NCBI GenBank assembly: GCA_018398765.1
Contig: JAHBMJ010004745.1
Span: 1-59,797, forward strand
Reading direction: 5' to 3'
Source of the DNA: Chromera velia
Taxonomy: Eukaryota > Sar > Chromeraceae
Length of the DNA: 59,797 nt
Shown here piece by piece: positions 1-38,286 of the stretch. The notes below the pieces were generated by a model, which saw only the letters and a list, made by a program, of their open reading frames with translations, did not search any database and had not been told where the DNA came from. Position 1 is the stretch's first letter. Each line of letters opens with the position of its first letter. The position numbers and the translations under genes were made by a program.

Positions 1-921
1 CCTACACTGGCGGGCATTTTCTGCGCTGGATGAAGCTTCCATCCGCCTTTCATTCGTCCCTTCCCATTCCAACGTGGCTGACCCCTTGACAAAGCCAATG
101 TCCATTGAGCTTTTACTCCCTTTTTTCACTTCTCACTCCTCTCCTTCTCTCACGTCGACCCCATCTCCGATTGCCCTGTAAAAAAAAAAAAAAAAGAAAG
201 GAATGCATGTAATCCGCCACTTATAGAGAGGAGGCGGGCGTGCATTGGTCGGCCCGACTTGGCTGGTCCCGTGCTGCTGCGTTGCCTATCGGTGCGGCGC
301 GGCTTGAGACATTACGGAGACGGAGAAAATACATGCGTCAATCCATGTTGTGAAATTGCTCAGTGAAATGCTCAGGATGATTCGATGGAACAACTATCGA
401 TCGATGAGAGCAGAAGCCGGACAAACATCTTGCATTATTATTCCTGTATAGAGAACCGTGTAAGTGACTAGATTGATGTCCTTAACTGGACCATTCTAGT
501 TCTCTTTATCTAGAGACTAGAGTATTATATACTACAGTAGTTCCTCAAGAATCTTTCAACAGCTCTCATGATCACACCATCTTATGTAATCTTGTGACAA
601 GTCTTCAGGGAAGATTCTGGGGGTCTAGATACTGAAAAGGGGTTTCTTTATATATGAACGTTCTGAACAAAGGCGTTTTACCCTACAAGGGCAACGGCGA
701 TAGGGTGTTACAGGTTATCCTTAGATATTATCTTGTAGGTATAAAGTCTTAGACATACAGGCAACAATGCTGCTACATGAGGTGTTGTGAAAGCGATTTT
801 AGATTAAGTTGAACCCCTATTGGAAATAGGCATACAACCATAGCTTTTGTTTGAATCGTTTAACCTTGTTCGTGTAACAGTATGATTTAAACCTAGGACT
901 TAAACCGTCTATATAAGTAGG
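1..921. other. Non-coding flank
   Basis: No coding region, RNA gene or repeat pair can be supported here. The only marked feature is a run of about 15 A at 181-195. TA content rises toward the retrotransposon insertion site at 922. Confidence 0.5.
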
Positions 922-926
922 TATAT

Positions 927-1187
927 TGTAGAATATAGGAGGCTTAGGCTACGATCAGGGAAGGGACATCTACTTTATAGGAAAGTCTGTCAGTCAAAGA
1001 AGTCAGAATGATCGGCTGATTCCAACTTCTGTGTAAAGGTCAGTCAATCTTAAACGACCAATTGGATGCAATTGATTCGACTCTGCAACATGAATTTAAG
1101 TGAGCTGTGCGTTCCGGGCCCGGCCAGGGCATATCGGTCCCGGCGCGCGCCGTCTCCCAATCGCATACACGCCTGCTCAACTTCACA
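927..1187 (-). repeat. 3' LTR of the copia element
   Basis: 261 bp, preceded on the plus strand by the left TATAT target copy and followed inside the element by the purine-rich tract. Confidence 0.92.
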
Positions 1188-1366
1188 ATCACCCCCCATA
1201 AATTGACATACATCGAACACATGAATCAATCCATGCAAGAGGCAGAGCAGGCAAGTCATACATGCAGGAATTTAGTCTATCTGTCGGCATGCTGAGATCC
1301 TGTAGGCATCCACTTCATATTCGCGTTCAACTCTTTGATCATTTCACGAGTGTAATAAAGCTCCCC

Positions 1367-5108
<3,742 letters not shown>

Positions 5109-5499
5109 AAAAGAATGAATGATATCAGGGGAAAAAGCGGCAACTTCATATGGATTCTTCCATTCACCTCTTTCGACATAAAGACAAGGAGACGATACTC
5201 TTTCATCAGCTCTGTTTCAAGCGTTACATCTGACCATGCAATGTCATACACTTTCTTTTCTTTCCATTCCCTCACTGCATTATGATATTCATTCATATCA
5301 GAAGAGAAAAGAAACAAAGTGCACATTGAATTGATATGACGGCTGATACGTGGAAGATCCCAGTTGCGAATGGCTGCCGCTCCTGCTTTCTCTCGCTGAC
5401 TCCCTCTGGACTGCACCAACACTGAAGGAACACTCGCCCTCCCATCTCTGATGGCGTCTCCATCCAAGCGGTCCGACATGGTCAGAAACCCTTCTTCTA

Positions 5500-6496
5500 C
5501 CCCTTGCCCCCCTTCTTCCGATCCTTCTTCTTGTCAGGGCAGACGGAAGTGAAGTGATCCTTCTCTCCGCACTCCTTGCACGTGGCGCTGACAGCGGGGT
5601 ACTTGTTGTCCTCACCTCTGTGCGGGAGAGTGAACCCGCAGTCCTTACACCTGGGGGCCTTCCCGCGGCTGCACTTGCTGCGGGACTCAGGCTGTCTGGA
5701 CTGGCTTCTGCTGCGGGGCTGCTGGGGCTTACGGTCCTGAGTGGAGTTAGCGACCTCCCTGTCCTCACGAGGCTGTCTCCCTCTCCCCCTGCCTCTCACC
5801 TTCCTCCATCTGATGGCACGACCCAACATTGCGGGCGATCTTTCGCAGAAGGGCGTAGGAGAGGTTGTTGTAGTCAAACTTGGAATCCTCATCCTCAGGG
5901 GAGATGGGTCTGCCCTCCGCCTCTGCTGCCTTCTGCTCAATTGCAGAAATCACGATCTGGGCAAGGGCAGCGGCGGTGATGACTCCTTCAAACTCGTCGT
6001 TGGTCATGAGGTTCTCAAGGACCTCCTTCTTCTCGGGTTCGGGGGGCACGTAGCCAGCCTTCTCACAGGAGAGGATCTGCCCATCGATCCGGTCAGAAGC
6101 ATCGATCAGCTCCTCATCTTCCCGTCTCTCAAGGACGCAAAAGTTTTCTTTCTCCTCCTGCGTCTCAATCGCCTGCTCCTTTCCATACTCACTCTTTATT
6201 TTTTCAAAGAGTTCCAGTCCTTCAAAGCCCTTGTGTTCCAGCTTATCCAAGTTGTGGGTCATCTTGTGGAACTTTCCCTTCGAGGCTCCTGTGTGGAGAG
6301 CCGCAGACCAAGCCGCAATCCTCGTTTCCTTGTCTGGAATCGCCTTCTCTGACAGGTGGAGTTTGACGTTCCGGCCAAAGGCAATGGCCCATGTCTTCAT
6401 TTCAGCCCTGTTTTGGATAGCAGTCACCCACTCAACCTTCGGGATGACATATTTCGGCTCCTCTGGAGTATGGTCGAAGCAACCAAGACCAGACAA
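5500..6496 (-). pseudogene. gag: gag region of copia element (capsid plus CCHC zinc knuckle)
   Basis: An open frame from 6496 down to 5765 encodes an acidic, helical gag-like protein. No ATG stands near its beginning and the first Met is about 30 codons in, so the true start is unknown. The RG-rich tail and the zinc knuckle lie in a different frame (5940 to 5497), so a frameshift is needed near 5820. The knuckle, CKECGEKDHFTSVC at about 5539-5580, has perfect C-x2-C-x4-H-x4-C spacing. Gag forms the virus-like particle and the knuckle binds the RNA genome. Whether the frameshift is programmed or mutational cannot be decided, but other lesions in the element favour mutation. Confidence 0.75.
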
Positions 6497-6565
6497 CGCA
6501 GAAGGCGAAGCAGTACGGAAGAGAAAAAGAAATCCGAGGGACCGTGCGCGCCTGGGGGCAGTAAA

Positions 6566-6826
6566 TGTAGAATATAGGAGGCTTAGGCTACGATCAGGGA
6601 AGGGACATCTACTTTATAGGAAAGTCTGTCAGTCAAGGAAGTCAGAATGATTAGCTGATTCCGACTTCTGTGTAAAGGTTAGTCAATCTTAAACGATCAA
6701 TCGGATACAATTGATTTGACTCTGCAACATGAATCCGAGTGAGCCGTGCATCCCAGGCCCGGCCAGGGCATATCGGTCCCGGCGTGCGCCATCTCCCGAT
6801 CGCATGCATGCCTGCTCAACTTCACA
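6566..6826 (-). repeat. 5' LTR of the copia element
   Basis: 261 bp, TG...CA, immediately followed by the right TATAT target copy. It aligns to the other LTR without gaps, with 21 differences, all transitions. Confidence 0.92.
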
Positions 6827-6874
6827 TATATAACCCGCTTTTCATGATGTTACTATATAGTGATGTTATTCCTG

Positions 6875-8251
6875 CTACTGTACAATGGCTGTGTGAGCAA
6901 AAAAAGTTCGGAGTGGCGAGCTCTGTGGTCTCCACATCTCTGCCATTGCACGTGCCGTGTATCCCCCATTAGTCACGGCCTCCGTATCGATACCCCTCAA
7001 AACGAGGAACTGGGCGATCCGCAGCTTCTTCTCCCCGACTTGGTCTTCTTCGTCATAATTGCTAGCAACAAAATGCAGAGCAGTCCATCCATCGTCATCT
7101 GTCGCGTACAGGTCTGCCCCGTTCTCAAGCAGAAGCTCAAGAACGTCAGCAGCCCCATTCACAGCTGCCTAATGAAGGATCGAACTTGAGGGAGATTCTG
7201 CCAACGTGGCATTTACATTCGCTCTACGAGAAATAAGAAGCTCGGCCACATCCCTGTAGTCAGTGGGCATATGATTGAGTAGAATAACGGTAAAGCGCAG
7301 TGGTGTGAATCCATCTTTATCCATATCATTCACGTTCGCATCGTGGTTAAGGAGCAGCTGTGCTGCATCCTAGGCTGCATCTCTGTGACCTACCATAGCA
7401 GCCACATGGAGGGCCGTATCCCCGTCCGCATCCTTCGCATGAACGTCTGCACCATGTTTCAGATACAGATCGATCAGATCCGTCTGGTTATCTTCTGCAG
7501 CTACCTCGAAGGGCTGCAATCCTCCTTGGTTCTCTGCCTTTACGTCCCCCCCACACGAGATGAGAAACTCTGCAATCTCAAACGTAATCCCTGCAATGTG
7601 GAGGACGGAGCTGCCATTGGATTTTCTCACGCCAAGCCCTGCCCCTGCTTCCACTAAGATTTTCACTGCTTCAAGGCTTATTGCTTGCACAGCCTTCATC
7701 AGCGCTGTGTCATTGTCTACCAACCCGTCCACATCCACACCCACATGAAGGAGAAGGGTAAGGTCCTCCCTCTTTGCCCTCCTCTCCTCCCCCGCCTCGG
7801 CCTCAAAAAATTCATCAAGCTTTTCGTGCAGCTGATCAGCCCCAACCGCCGTGAAAGACCGAATCACGTTGCTGATGTCATACGCAAACAGCGGTGAGAG
7901 GTCCATTCTGCAGCTGGCGTTCATAATCCTGTTCAGTTGCACTCTGGCCACCTTCCTCATCGTTTCTACCTACTGCCTCAGCTCTGCAAGGGCAGCACTC
8001 TCCTGAGGGGGCATCAAAGGAGGGTCGCCTACAGCAGCGGCCGCCACTGGGGGATGAGGTGGGAGGCCTGACCCCGAATCCGAATCAAAGGCAGACCCGT
8101 CCCCCTCACCGTCACTGACAGGAGGGACATTGTAGGTCCCCAAAATCCTCCCCATGTTTCGGACCATTTCAGCAACCTCCAAGAGACTCATGACTATAGC
8201 ATCCAGCTCTTCCCAGACGGCAGCGAGAGCTGCTGCGTTTCTTGTTGACAT
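6875..8251 (-). pseudogene. Ankyrin-repeat protein gene with three in-frame TAG codons
   Basis: A single minus-strand frame runs from ATG at 8251 to about 6875. The N-terminal 90 residues are Ala/Pro/Ser-rich. Ankyrin repeats follow, seen as LL..GAD and ALHVAA patterns (for example DGDTALHVAAMVG, ELLLENGADLYA, DGWTALHFVAS). Ankyrin repeats are protein-binding scaffolds; no other domain is visible. TAG codons interrupt the frame at 7970, 7370 and 7169. There is no frameshift and no TAA or TGA inside, and the frame ends in TAG at 6875 with TAA three codons later. The copia target duplication starts about 44 bp beyond the last codon. It is most simply a recently disabled gene. Introns that remove the stops are possible but no clear splice sites were seen. 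Confidence 0.65.
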
Positions 8252-8299
8252 CTTGGCAAGAGCAGAGCAGCTCAAAGAGAACGTGACAGGCTGACTCAC

Positions 8300-9758
8300 T
8301 GAATTTACTGTTGAATCACCATAGAAGCGCCTGAGTAGGTCGAAGTTTTGATGCTAGGTCTTGACGAGCATACAGGGAGGTAGCAGTATAGGCACCATAC
8401 AGTTCAGTGTTCACTTCACGTACAAACGGCAAACGCAGGGCATACGCAGAGCAGCTAGCTACTAGTAGCTAATTTTGAAGGGCGTGCCCTATGCGTGCCC
8501 TTGATTGCCCTTGCGAAGAAGAGTGCATGAACTTGGTTGGCATGCCGAATCATGCATGCCGAAGGCTCGCGATCGATCTGACTTGGATGATGCATGCGCG
8601 CGCGCGCGCACGACGAGCGCAAGAGTTTACATTTTCCTTTTTTTTTGAAATGCATGCAATTCAATCACGACTCAGTGACGACTGTCCGTTGAATGAATCT
8701 GTGGAATGCATCACTGTCGCAACGCTTATAAATCTCTTTCAGGACACAATCACATACTTGTCTGCACACAAGCATTGAGCCTTCGAACTGAACAAATGAA
8801 ACACAAAAAGTCTGTCGGATGTGCTGCAGACTGAGCAACACAACACCTGAATTGTTCCCCCAACTTGACAAGCAATTGGTCCACGTGCCGGGCATCCAAT
8901 TTGTCCTCGAAGCCCCACCGGGGTGGATCGTCTGATACCAGAAGCGTTGCTTCCAACCACGGTATTTCTCAATTGCTGGCATCAACGGAGAATGAGTCAG
9001 TCGGCCCCCTTCAGAAAGAACAGCCTTCTTCCCTCACTGCATGTGTGCGCATGTGTTGCTCACTAGACATTTGCACTCCTTGGCCGGCCCTTTTCCTGTC
9101 CCCACGTATCAGTCTGCCCATCTGGCTTCAAGTGGTGCACCATGCAATGCACGAAGGAAACTGCAGGTCCACCAGATGGGGGAACGTGCTCCATTCCGAA
9201 AATGTCTTTTGACGGAGAGCCCTTTCGACTTCTGATGGGCGTCACGGGACTCTTCCTCCTCGTCCCCATTTTGTTCCTCGCAGTGTCAGTCAGACAATCT
9301 GCCATTTTGTTCTTCGCAGTGTCAGTCAGACAATCTACCAGACGCATTCACCGCACACTGACAGCCTTTCCTTTCCGTGTTTGGGCTGCGTTCAGATGTG
9401 CATGCAAACTCCATGTGTTAATTGTCTTTTTTGTCGACAGTTGAATCACATTCAGTCCGGAAAGGCAGTGTGGAAATTACACATCACCTGTCTGGGTAGA
9501 ACAACCACTATCTTTGCCGCCTGCTGCTTCGCTGCTCTTTCCTTCCATCCTCTCCGCTCCGCCTCGCACCATGGTAGACAGTCTGAAGTTCTGTAAGAGG
9601 ATTTCTTGCTGTCTCGGCAGACGTAGCCATATGCTTTACGTAAGTGAACATCTGAGTAGCTTGCGTCCGAAAAAAAATTGAATCCAACCTCCTCTTTAAA
9701 AAAGACAAGGCCTTTCAGTTGCCTGTACGTCTAATTTATCTCTTGAATGTGCGCATGA
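8300..9758. other. Intergenic region between ankyrin gene and membrane-protein gene
   Basis: No supported gene. It contains an alternating GC tract with ATGCATGC palindromes near 8592-8612 and a short tandem repeat at about 9275-9340, in which a 33-bp unit (core GTGTCAGTCAGACAATCT) occurs twice. The promoters of the flanking divergent genes must lie here, but no motif can be defended. Confidence 0.45.
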
Positions 9759-12700
9759 ATGATGTGTGAATCAATCAACAACGTGCTTATCAGCTCACGA
9801 CCTCCTGTCTTTCTCCCCCCTTCTTTACTTCCTGCTCGCAGGCTCTCCTGTGTTCCCGACCCCCCCGCACGACTCGAATACTTCACATCGAATGTCCATC
9901 GAGTCACTCACCTCCTCGACCCCTCTCCCCTTCTTGGGGCCTCTTCGTCTAGTTGCGTGAGGAATTCCAAAAAGAAGGTGTCTTCTTCCTCTTCCTCCTC
10001 TCTTTCCGCCTGCTGCGTCTCCTTTTTTGCACGCGTCCTCAGTCTTCTCTGGAGCCTCTCACCCGTCTCCATTTGCTTCCCTGTCAGCAAGGGCATGCGC
10101 TCTCTGGCGCAACCGGCAAGGAAGCTTAGGGCATCTTCCAGAGCGTCAGAAGGAGAGAGGGGGGATGCAACTGAAAGAACAGAAAGACCAGTGTTACAGT
10201 TGGTAGAGGATCTGGAGAATGTGCGGCAGTTGCGGAATCACCCCGACGGACCTTTTCTCCTCCACTTTGTGCGACAAGACGAGGGGGCGGGAAATTCACA
10301 CTCGAATGCGCAAACTACAGAGGACAGAGAAAAAGAGCCGCCCTCTTCGACTGAAAAGGTGACGGGCTCTCTACCGTTCAGGCCGGGGCCCGCCTTCACA
10401 AGGGAAACGCGCACCCGCACGGCCACACACACGACGGCCGAGAGTGATCAGACTCTTCCAGCGCCTTTTGTAACAAGGGCAAAAGGACAACCCAGAACTG
10501 TGGCCGTCCCACATGAAGCCTCGACCCCAGTGTATCACCATGCACAGGGGATGCACATCACACACCAGGACCCTAATCAACCCAGGGCCCCGGGGGGCCG
10601 CATCGTCCAGCGCCATGTGCCGGGGCCCCTCACAGGAGGGGGGGGTGATGTAGAGCTCCGCCCCCCTCTCTCGAGTGTGATGTTCAGCAGCACGCACGCA
10701 CGCCACTGTGCGCCTCCTCCTGAAGTCCACTACACCCATCCTCCTGGTTCCTCCTCCATGCAACACTGCTTCAGTCGGGTCCCTGGGACTCAGGGGGGCC
10801 CTCAATGGTGTGAGGGGGGCGTTTGTGGTATGCAGGGGGAGGAGGAGGAGGAAGAAGACTATGAAGAGGGGAGCGAGACGTCTCAAGGCACTAACCAAAC
10901 ACCCGTCTACAGCTCCATATCAGAACTGAAAGAAATTCTTCTACTGCGAAAGCAGCAGCAGGAACAGGAACAGAGACGGCAAAGCGAGGGCAGCACAGCA
11001 CAGCTGCAAAACCACACGACTGCAGCACAGAGAACTTACGTCTGCAACAGCCCATCCGTACCCCCTGCGCCGTCGCAACCAGCACAGCTGCCGGGGCCTG
11101 CTTATCAAAACAGACTGTCTGTCCCGCCATCCGCCCCCGGAGCACACCACCGACCGCCGCCACAACCTCATTCGCTTCCTCCTGCCCAGCCATCACCCCC
11201 TCTCACAAGGCACCCACCCCACCCTCAACGCATGCAACCAACTCACCCACCTAACCACCAACGGGCAGGCCTGCCGCCTGTCCAACCACATGCCTCACAT
11301 CACCTCCCCCCAAAACACCCCGGACGTCCCCTCCCTGGCCCAATCGTTGAGGCAACGCCTTCCTCACCAATGAGGAGAGACGCCAGGGACGATCACCGAG
11401 GCCCCCTTGGGCCCCCACAAGGGCCCCGGCCGGTCATTCGTCTCTGCACAGAATCGGCCACGGAGAGAATACCTGCCGCCTCACCGGCGCCTGCCACCCT
11501 GCCCCATCCCCCCCAGCCAACTTCTTCTGCCGCTAGACAAATCACACAAACACCCCCACAACCTCCTAAACCAGGTTCAGTAACCGCTTTACCCTCATCC
11601 CCTCCTCTTCATCCCGTCTCATCTCCACCCGCTCCATCCCAGCCTCCCCGAACCCCACCCGTTCCCTCCACACACCAACCGACAGTTCCATCCTCTTCTC
11701 ACATGATCACTCCTGTCCCCCCCCCAAATCCCCAATCTCTCCCCCCGGCTGTAGCCCCCTACATGATGTATCTCTGCCAGCCCCAACAACCACAACCACA
11801 GCCAAACCCTAACAGCGCCTTCCCCTCCACTTCTCCTCAAATTGCGTCCATGTCACCCCTGGCAGTAGTCAACCTTCCTGCCCCCGGACAGATACCCATG
11901 AACATGCAGCCAACTCTTCAACAAACCGTAGCTCCCACGATGGAAGCAACAGGGGTGATCAGAGACCACACAGAGGTCATGAGGCCCTCCCCGCCCCCCG
12001 GACCCTTCACCCTTCCCGGACAGGTCGCCGACAACGAAATAACGACAGTAGGTAAAGCAGGGGCCCCAGCTTTCTCGACTGACGGTCCCAGACAGCCGCG
12101 TTTTGTGCCTGTGCGAATGGGGAGTCACCAAGCAGTGCGTCAGGGCTCTGCGAACTCGGGCACAGGCACAAACACGAATTCGAACACAAACAGCCGACAG
12201 AGTGCACAGCGCCGGCAGAGGACTGGGGGGCAGAGACGGTCTGCTGCTGAGATGGATGCTGAGGGTACGAGGTCGGGGGCAAGTTTGCCTTCAGGACCAG
12301 GTACAGAGGGAGAAGGGAGGATGATGACCGTTGAGTCCTCAGTCCCCCCTTTGGCTCTAGTCGCTAGGGACGGGGCTTCTCGGGTGGATGGGATTGGGAG
12401 AGAGAGGCATGCTAAGTGGACAGCGGACCCGGAAGGCGGATGTGCAGAGGAAGGAGACGAGGAGAGTGAAGAGGAGGGGGAGGAAGAGCATGAGCCTGCA
12501 GTTGTCAGAGCTCCAGAGAGACTCCGATTTGTCGTGTGGTCTTTCTGGAAGACTCTTGGGTCGGTCCGTACATTTGACGAATTAATGTATATGCTTTCTT
12601 TTATCGCTCTGTCTTAGTCTGGCTGCAGATCTGTTTGCAAAGGCGGGCAGAGGTCTCTCATTTGCACTTCGGTTCTCCCTGCTGATGCAATGAGAAGCTC

Positions 12701-15197
12701 TCTCTTTTTTCTGCAGTTTCTATCTTCTGTACTAGGCGCTCGTTCTTCGACCACTTTCGTGTCTGGTCCATCTTCTTCACGTATGTTGCTCCGCGCTTAC
12801 AAAAGATTTTGGGACTCAAGCTTCTTGCATTGCGTTCTTTGTTCGTCTTCATTCCTGGCTCTTCTCTGACTGTTTGAATGCATGCAGAGAAACGTTGGCA
12901 CGTGATCACTTTCTGTTGAGGGGCGCGGCAGGGGACCGGATTCCGGGGCCCGCCTCCCCGGCAGGGGAGGCCCAGATGGCAGTACTGAAAGTCTCTGCGG
13001 GTGTCGCGGCAGGCACAGCTTTTCTGATCGTGCCTGTTCTTCGGGATCGTTTTGTCTCTGTCCTTGTGAGAGTTTCGCTTTTTGTTTTTAGACTCAGGAG
13101 CGGCGGGGATGTTCGTTGTTTCTCCGGGCCTCTAGAGATTCTTCTTGGCGCTCCTTTGCCTTTGTCTGTTGCTGTGGGAGCGTGTGTGTCTGCCCTAGTG
13201 GGTGATTGGATTCTTGCGGTGGTCAGGGGTCTTTTTTTTTCGGGGCCCAAGGAGAGACCTCCCTTTCGACCCGAAATGGAGGACGGAGAGGAAGATGAGG
13301 ACAGACAGAGGGAGAGGGAGAGGCAGAGGAGGAAAAGAAGAGGAAGACACAAGGGAGCACTGAAGGCAGCACCGTCCCTCGAGACCTTCAGGTCCGTTTC
13401 TTGGATTCAGTTTCATACAGAAAAAAAAATTGTGCATACTGCATACCGAAAAAGAATTGTGTATGAAACTGAATCAAAGCAGCACCATCGCTCGAGACCT
13501 GCAGGTCCCTCCGTCTCCCTACAGGCCTGCGTGCCTGACCAATTTGGGTTTTGCATGGACGTTGTTTATTCATTCACGCGTGTGGATGGATTCTTGGGTA
13601 TGATCAGCAAATCATTTGCACATCCTACGTTCGGTTTGTGTCTAAATGCAAAAGAGGCTCATACACACATGCACACACGCACTCGCGCACGCAAAGGCAT
13701 ACAAACGCAGCCAGAACGGAAAAACGGTCGTCGTTGATACGATGAAGTGACTCCAGACGCTTCTTCATGTTCGCAGGCATGAACGGGCTCTGCGAAGGTC
13801 TGCAGATGAAAAAAGAGAGGCGCGGAGGAAGGAGCGGCAGAGGGCAGGGACGGTAGTCGCCTCGTTGGCATCCTGGAGGCTTCGTATAGTTCAGAGAGAG
13901 GCGTGGGGGGGGGCTGTGGCGTTGGTGCTCTCTGTATGTTGCTGGAGTCTGGTGGGGGCTGTTTTGTATGCGTGGGGACGGGAGGCTCCTGTGCCTGTGA
14001 TTGTTCTGGTCAGCCGTCTGCTATCAATCTTTCTTTGTTTTCTTTCTCTTCTTCCCCCCTTGGCTCCTTCGTTGCTTTCCTCTCTCCTTCCTTGCTTTTT
14101 CTTGTATGCCTGTTTGCCGGCCTGCCTTTCTTCCTCCTTTTGTGTCTTACTTGCCGTCTTTCATTTTTTGCCTCAGCTTGCTTCTGCAATTCCAACTGGA
14201 GCAGAGAGGGTCCTTCCTAAATAGCTGACTCGTTTTTGTTTGGCAAGCATCGTTTCCCTCGCGTGTTCCCTTCTCTCACGATTTGTTGCATCAGATCAGC
14301 GTTGCCGTCGAAGGCTGTAGGGTGGCTCTTTTTCGTCCTTGTTCTTTCATGATTGGGAAGTGTTGAGCAGATCATGTGTGCATGCGTAGAGTGGTCAGAT
14401 GGATGGATGTGGTAAGGTATAGACTCCATCGGAAAAGGAAGAGTGACTTTGGATGTAAGGCCGACAGAGATTGACAGCTAGGGAGGTTTGAACGTTTATC
14501 ATGCAGATGTTCCTTCTCTCTCGTGCCTGCTGCTGACTCACTATTCATTTTTCTTCTTCGTCTTATTCTTTTCCTTCGCTTCTTCTCCATGCAGCTCCTG
14601 TGGACGCTCCTGGGCCTGGCGGCGGCTCAGCTGTTGGTGTTCCCCTTCTTTGCCTCTTTTCTCGCCGCCTCTGTCGTCTGGTCAGTTGGAGGTGTGGCTC
14701 GTCCAGGGAATCGCGAATGAAGAGAGGGTGTAGGCATTGAAGAAGATGGTTCAGGACGACAGGTGCGGGGGGGGAAATAAAACAAGTCGAGTGAGTAATG
14801 TGCCCCCCCCTGCGTGAAGGAGGGAGGTATGAACACGCCAGGGGTTTCAGTGATCGGCGAAATAAGGGGGGAAGGACAAATAGGCGAGTAGCTCAAAGAG
14901 GCAGACAGTCCCAAACGGAAGTGTCGTCTGCACCAAAGGACTCGATTCTTATTCACTACCCCTCCGGTCCTTTTTCTTATCTCTTGCAGGATCTCCTCCC
15001 GCCGTCGCTGGTTCGACGGGCTTCTCAAAGGCTACCCCTCGATGTGTCGCTTTCGTCTCTGCACTGTTTCAAGGGATCCGTGCCAATTGGAGCTCTTCAC
15101 ACGGCAGGAGACGCCATCGGACGCCTCAGAGAGCGCAACGGAGAACCCAGAGGGCGCGCCTCAAGACGGATCCCATCTGCCAGTGTGTAGCAGCTGA
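9759..15197 (+). CDS. Proline-rich multi-pass membrane protein, five exons
   Basis: Proposed exons are 9759 (or ATG 10095)-12559, 12888-13391, 13777-14008, 14595-14680 and 14990-15197, with TGA at 15195-15197. Intron phases agree throughout and every intron is GT..GCAG. Exon 1 encodes a long low-complexity region rich in Pro, Gln, Ser and His (strongest between 11050 and 12000), with Glu-rich patches at its end. Exon 2 adds two hydrophobic stretches (GVAAGTAFLIVPVL and PLSVAVGACVSALVG), then an acidic and an Arg-rich segment. Exon 3 has a basic coil followed by a helix (AVALVLSVCCWSLVGAVLY). Exon 4 is a single membrane helix with FPFFASFLAASVVW. Exon 5 is a short hydrophilic tail. The protein looks like a disordered cytosolic domain anchored by about four helices. 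I do not recognise a family. The start codon is uncertain: residues before 10095 are Ser-rich and could be 5' leader. Confidence 0.72.
13363..13508. repeat. Foldback insertion E1 spanning a splice donor
   Basis: A 33-bp host segment covering the end of exon 2 and its donor CAG|GTCC (13363-13395) is repeated at 13476-13508 with four mismatches. Between the copies lies an 80-bp insert whose ends are inverted repeats (ATTCAGTTTCATACA and TGTATGAAACTGAAT). Both copies keep a potential CAG|GT donor. Confidence 0.8.
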
Positions 15198-37002
<21,805 letters not shown>

Positions 37003-37642
37003 ACCATGCATATCATCTATTTGAATAAGAGTTGTCTGGGACAAAGGAGACTCTCAGGCTCCAACTACAAAACTTAGTATGAAACTCTATAAAACCTAAA
37101 TAAGATCCAAATGAAGACTACGTAACTGTTGAGACCTAACTGCTAACTTATTAGTATAGTATAAGAAAGATGAAAAAGCTGTTTTGGATGAATTATGTGT
37201 AATCTAAATTAATTTTTTCTAGATTTTTTTAAATTTTGAGTTTGTTATTCAAGTTATTGAATTGAGTTAAAATGAATTGAAGAATAATTAATGAAGTATA
37301 ATGAACTAATAAAAAGTCATATGCTAATTATTTACATTAAAACAAAAATGAATATTTACTTACTTTTACTTAATTGTGGTTAAGCTTAGGGTCTCCGAAA
37401 CCAGACATAAATGGCAACCCTGGCTAACCTATGTATGCAGTTGTAAACAAAAGGAGCAAGCCGCCGCAGCTTAGCCTGCTTCCACATGAATATGAACAAC
37501 CATGACCTTCCACAGCCTAGGCTGAAGTTAAAGGCTGAACAACCATACAAGACGCGCGTGCACTTATTTCAGACAAGTTTTAATTAGTGCACTTGCCTTC
37601 TTTCCGGGCTATTTGCACGCTTCACGTGCGTTAGATAGAATG
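37003..37642. other. Intergenic, AT-rich
   Basis: A TA-rich block (about 37078-37380) follows the receptor stop codon. No gene, TIR pair or polyadenylation signal could be defended. Confidence 0.5.
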
Positions 37643-38044
37643 TGGCCCCAGAAAGCGAAGCGAGGGGCACTTACAAAACAGAAATACCCCAGCCCACGCG
37701 TGCATGCAGTGTCTTTCGCCAAAAACCTGGCCCCGAAAGGCTGAATTTGTGAGATGCGTGCGTCAGATGGGTTTTAGATCTCCACTTACCCCCGGGCTTT
37801 TTTCCCGGGGGAGGGGGGGGTTCCGCGCATGCTTTTTTCCCGCGGGGGGGGGGTCGGCGCGAGGCTGCATGGCCGGCGTGCGTCAATCGTGTAGTTCTCA
37901 TTTTTCTTGCTTTCCGGGGCCGTTCGCAAGCTTGCTTGCGTCAGATGCCAGGCTGCATGCATGCATGCGGCGACGCCGGCGCGCGTACGCAATCTTGCTT
38001 GCGTCAGATTTTGTAAGTACCCCCCGCTTCGCTTTCCGGGGTCA
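37643..38044. mobile_element. Terminal-inverted-repeat element (MITE-like)
   Basis: The ends TGGCCCCAGAAAGCGAAGCG (from 37643) and the complement of 38009-38044 (TGACCCCGGAAAGCGAAGCG) form a 36-bp inverted repeat that continues to ACTTACAAAA with few mismatches. Inside are three copies of TGCGTCAGAT and G-rich tracts. No convincing target duplication was found and there is no coding capacity, so superfamily is unassigned. Confidence 0.6.
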
Positions 38045-38286
38045 TGCATGCATGGGAGGAGACGGCGCAGCTTGGTAGCATTCTTAGAAATTCGGTGACT
38101 AAGACTCGATCCGCAAATCTCCCAGAGATTGGCACTCTGTTTCCTCTTTTGAGCACGGTTCCAGTCACCTCTAGGTTTGCGGCACGAACAACTGCTGATT
38201 GGCTCCGAGAAGAAAGAGAATCGAGAAATTTCTCTGCGCGGTGCTCAAAGCCCTTCAAATTTGCTTCCGATAGTCATCCAGCCGTG

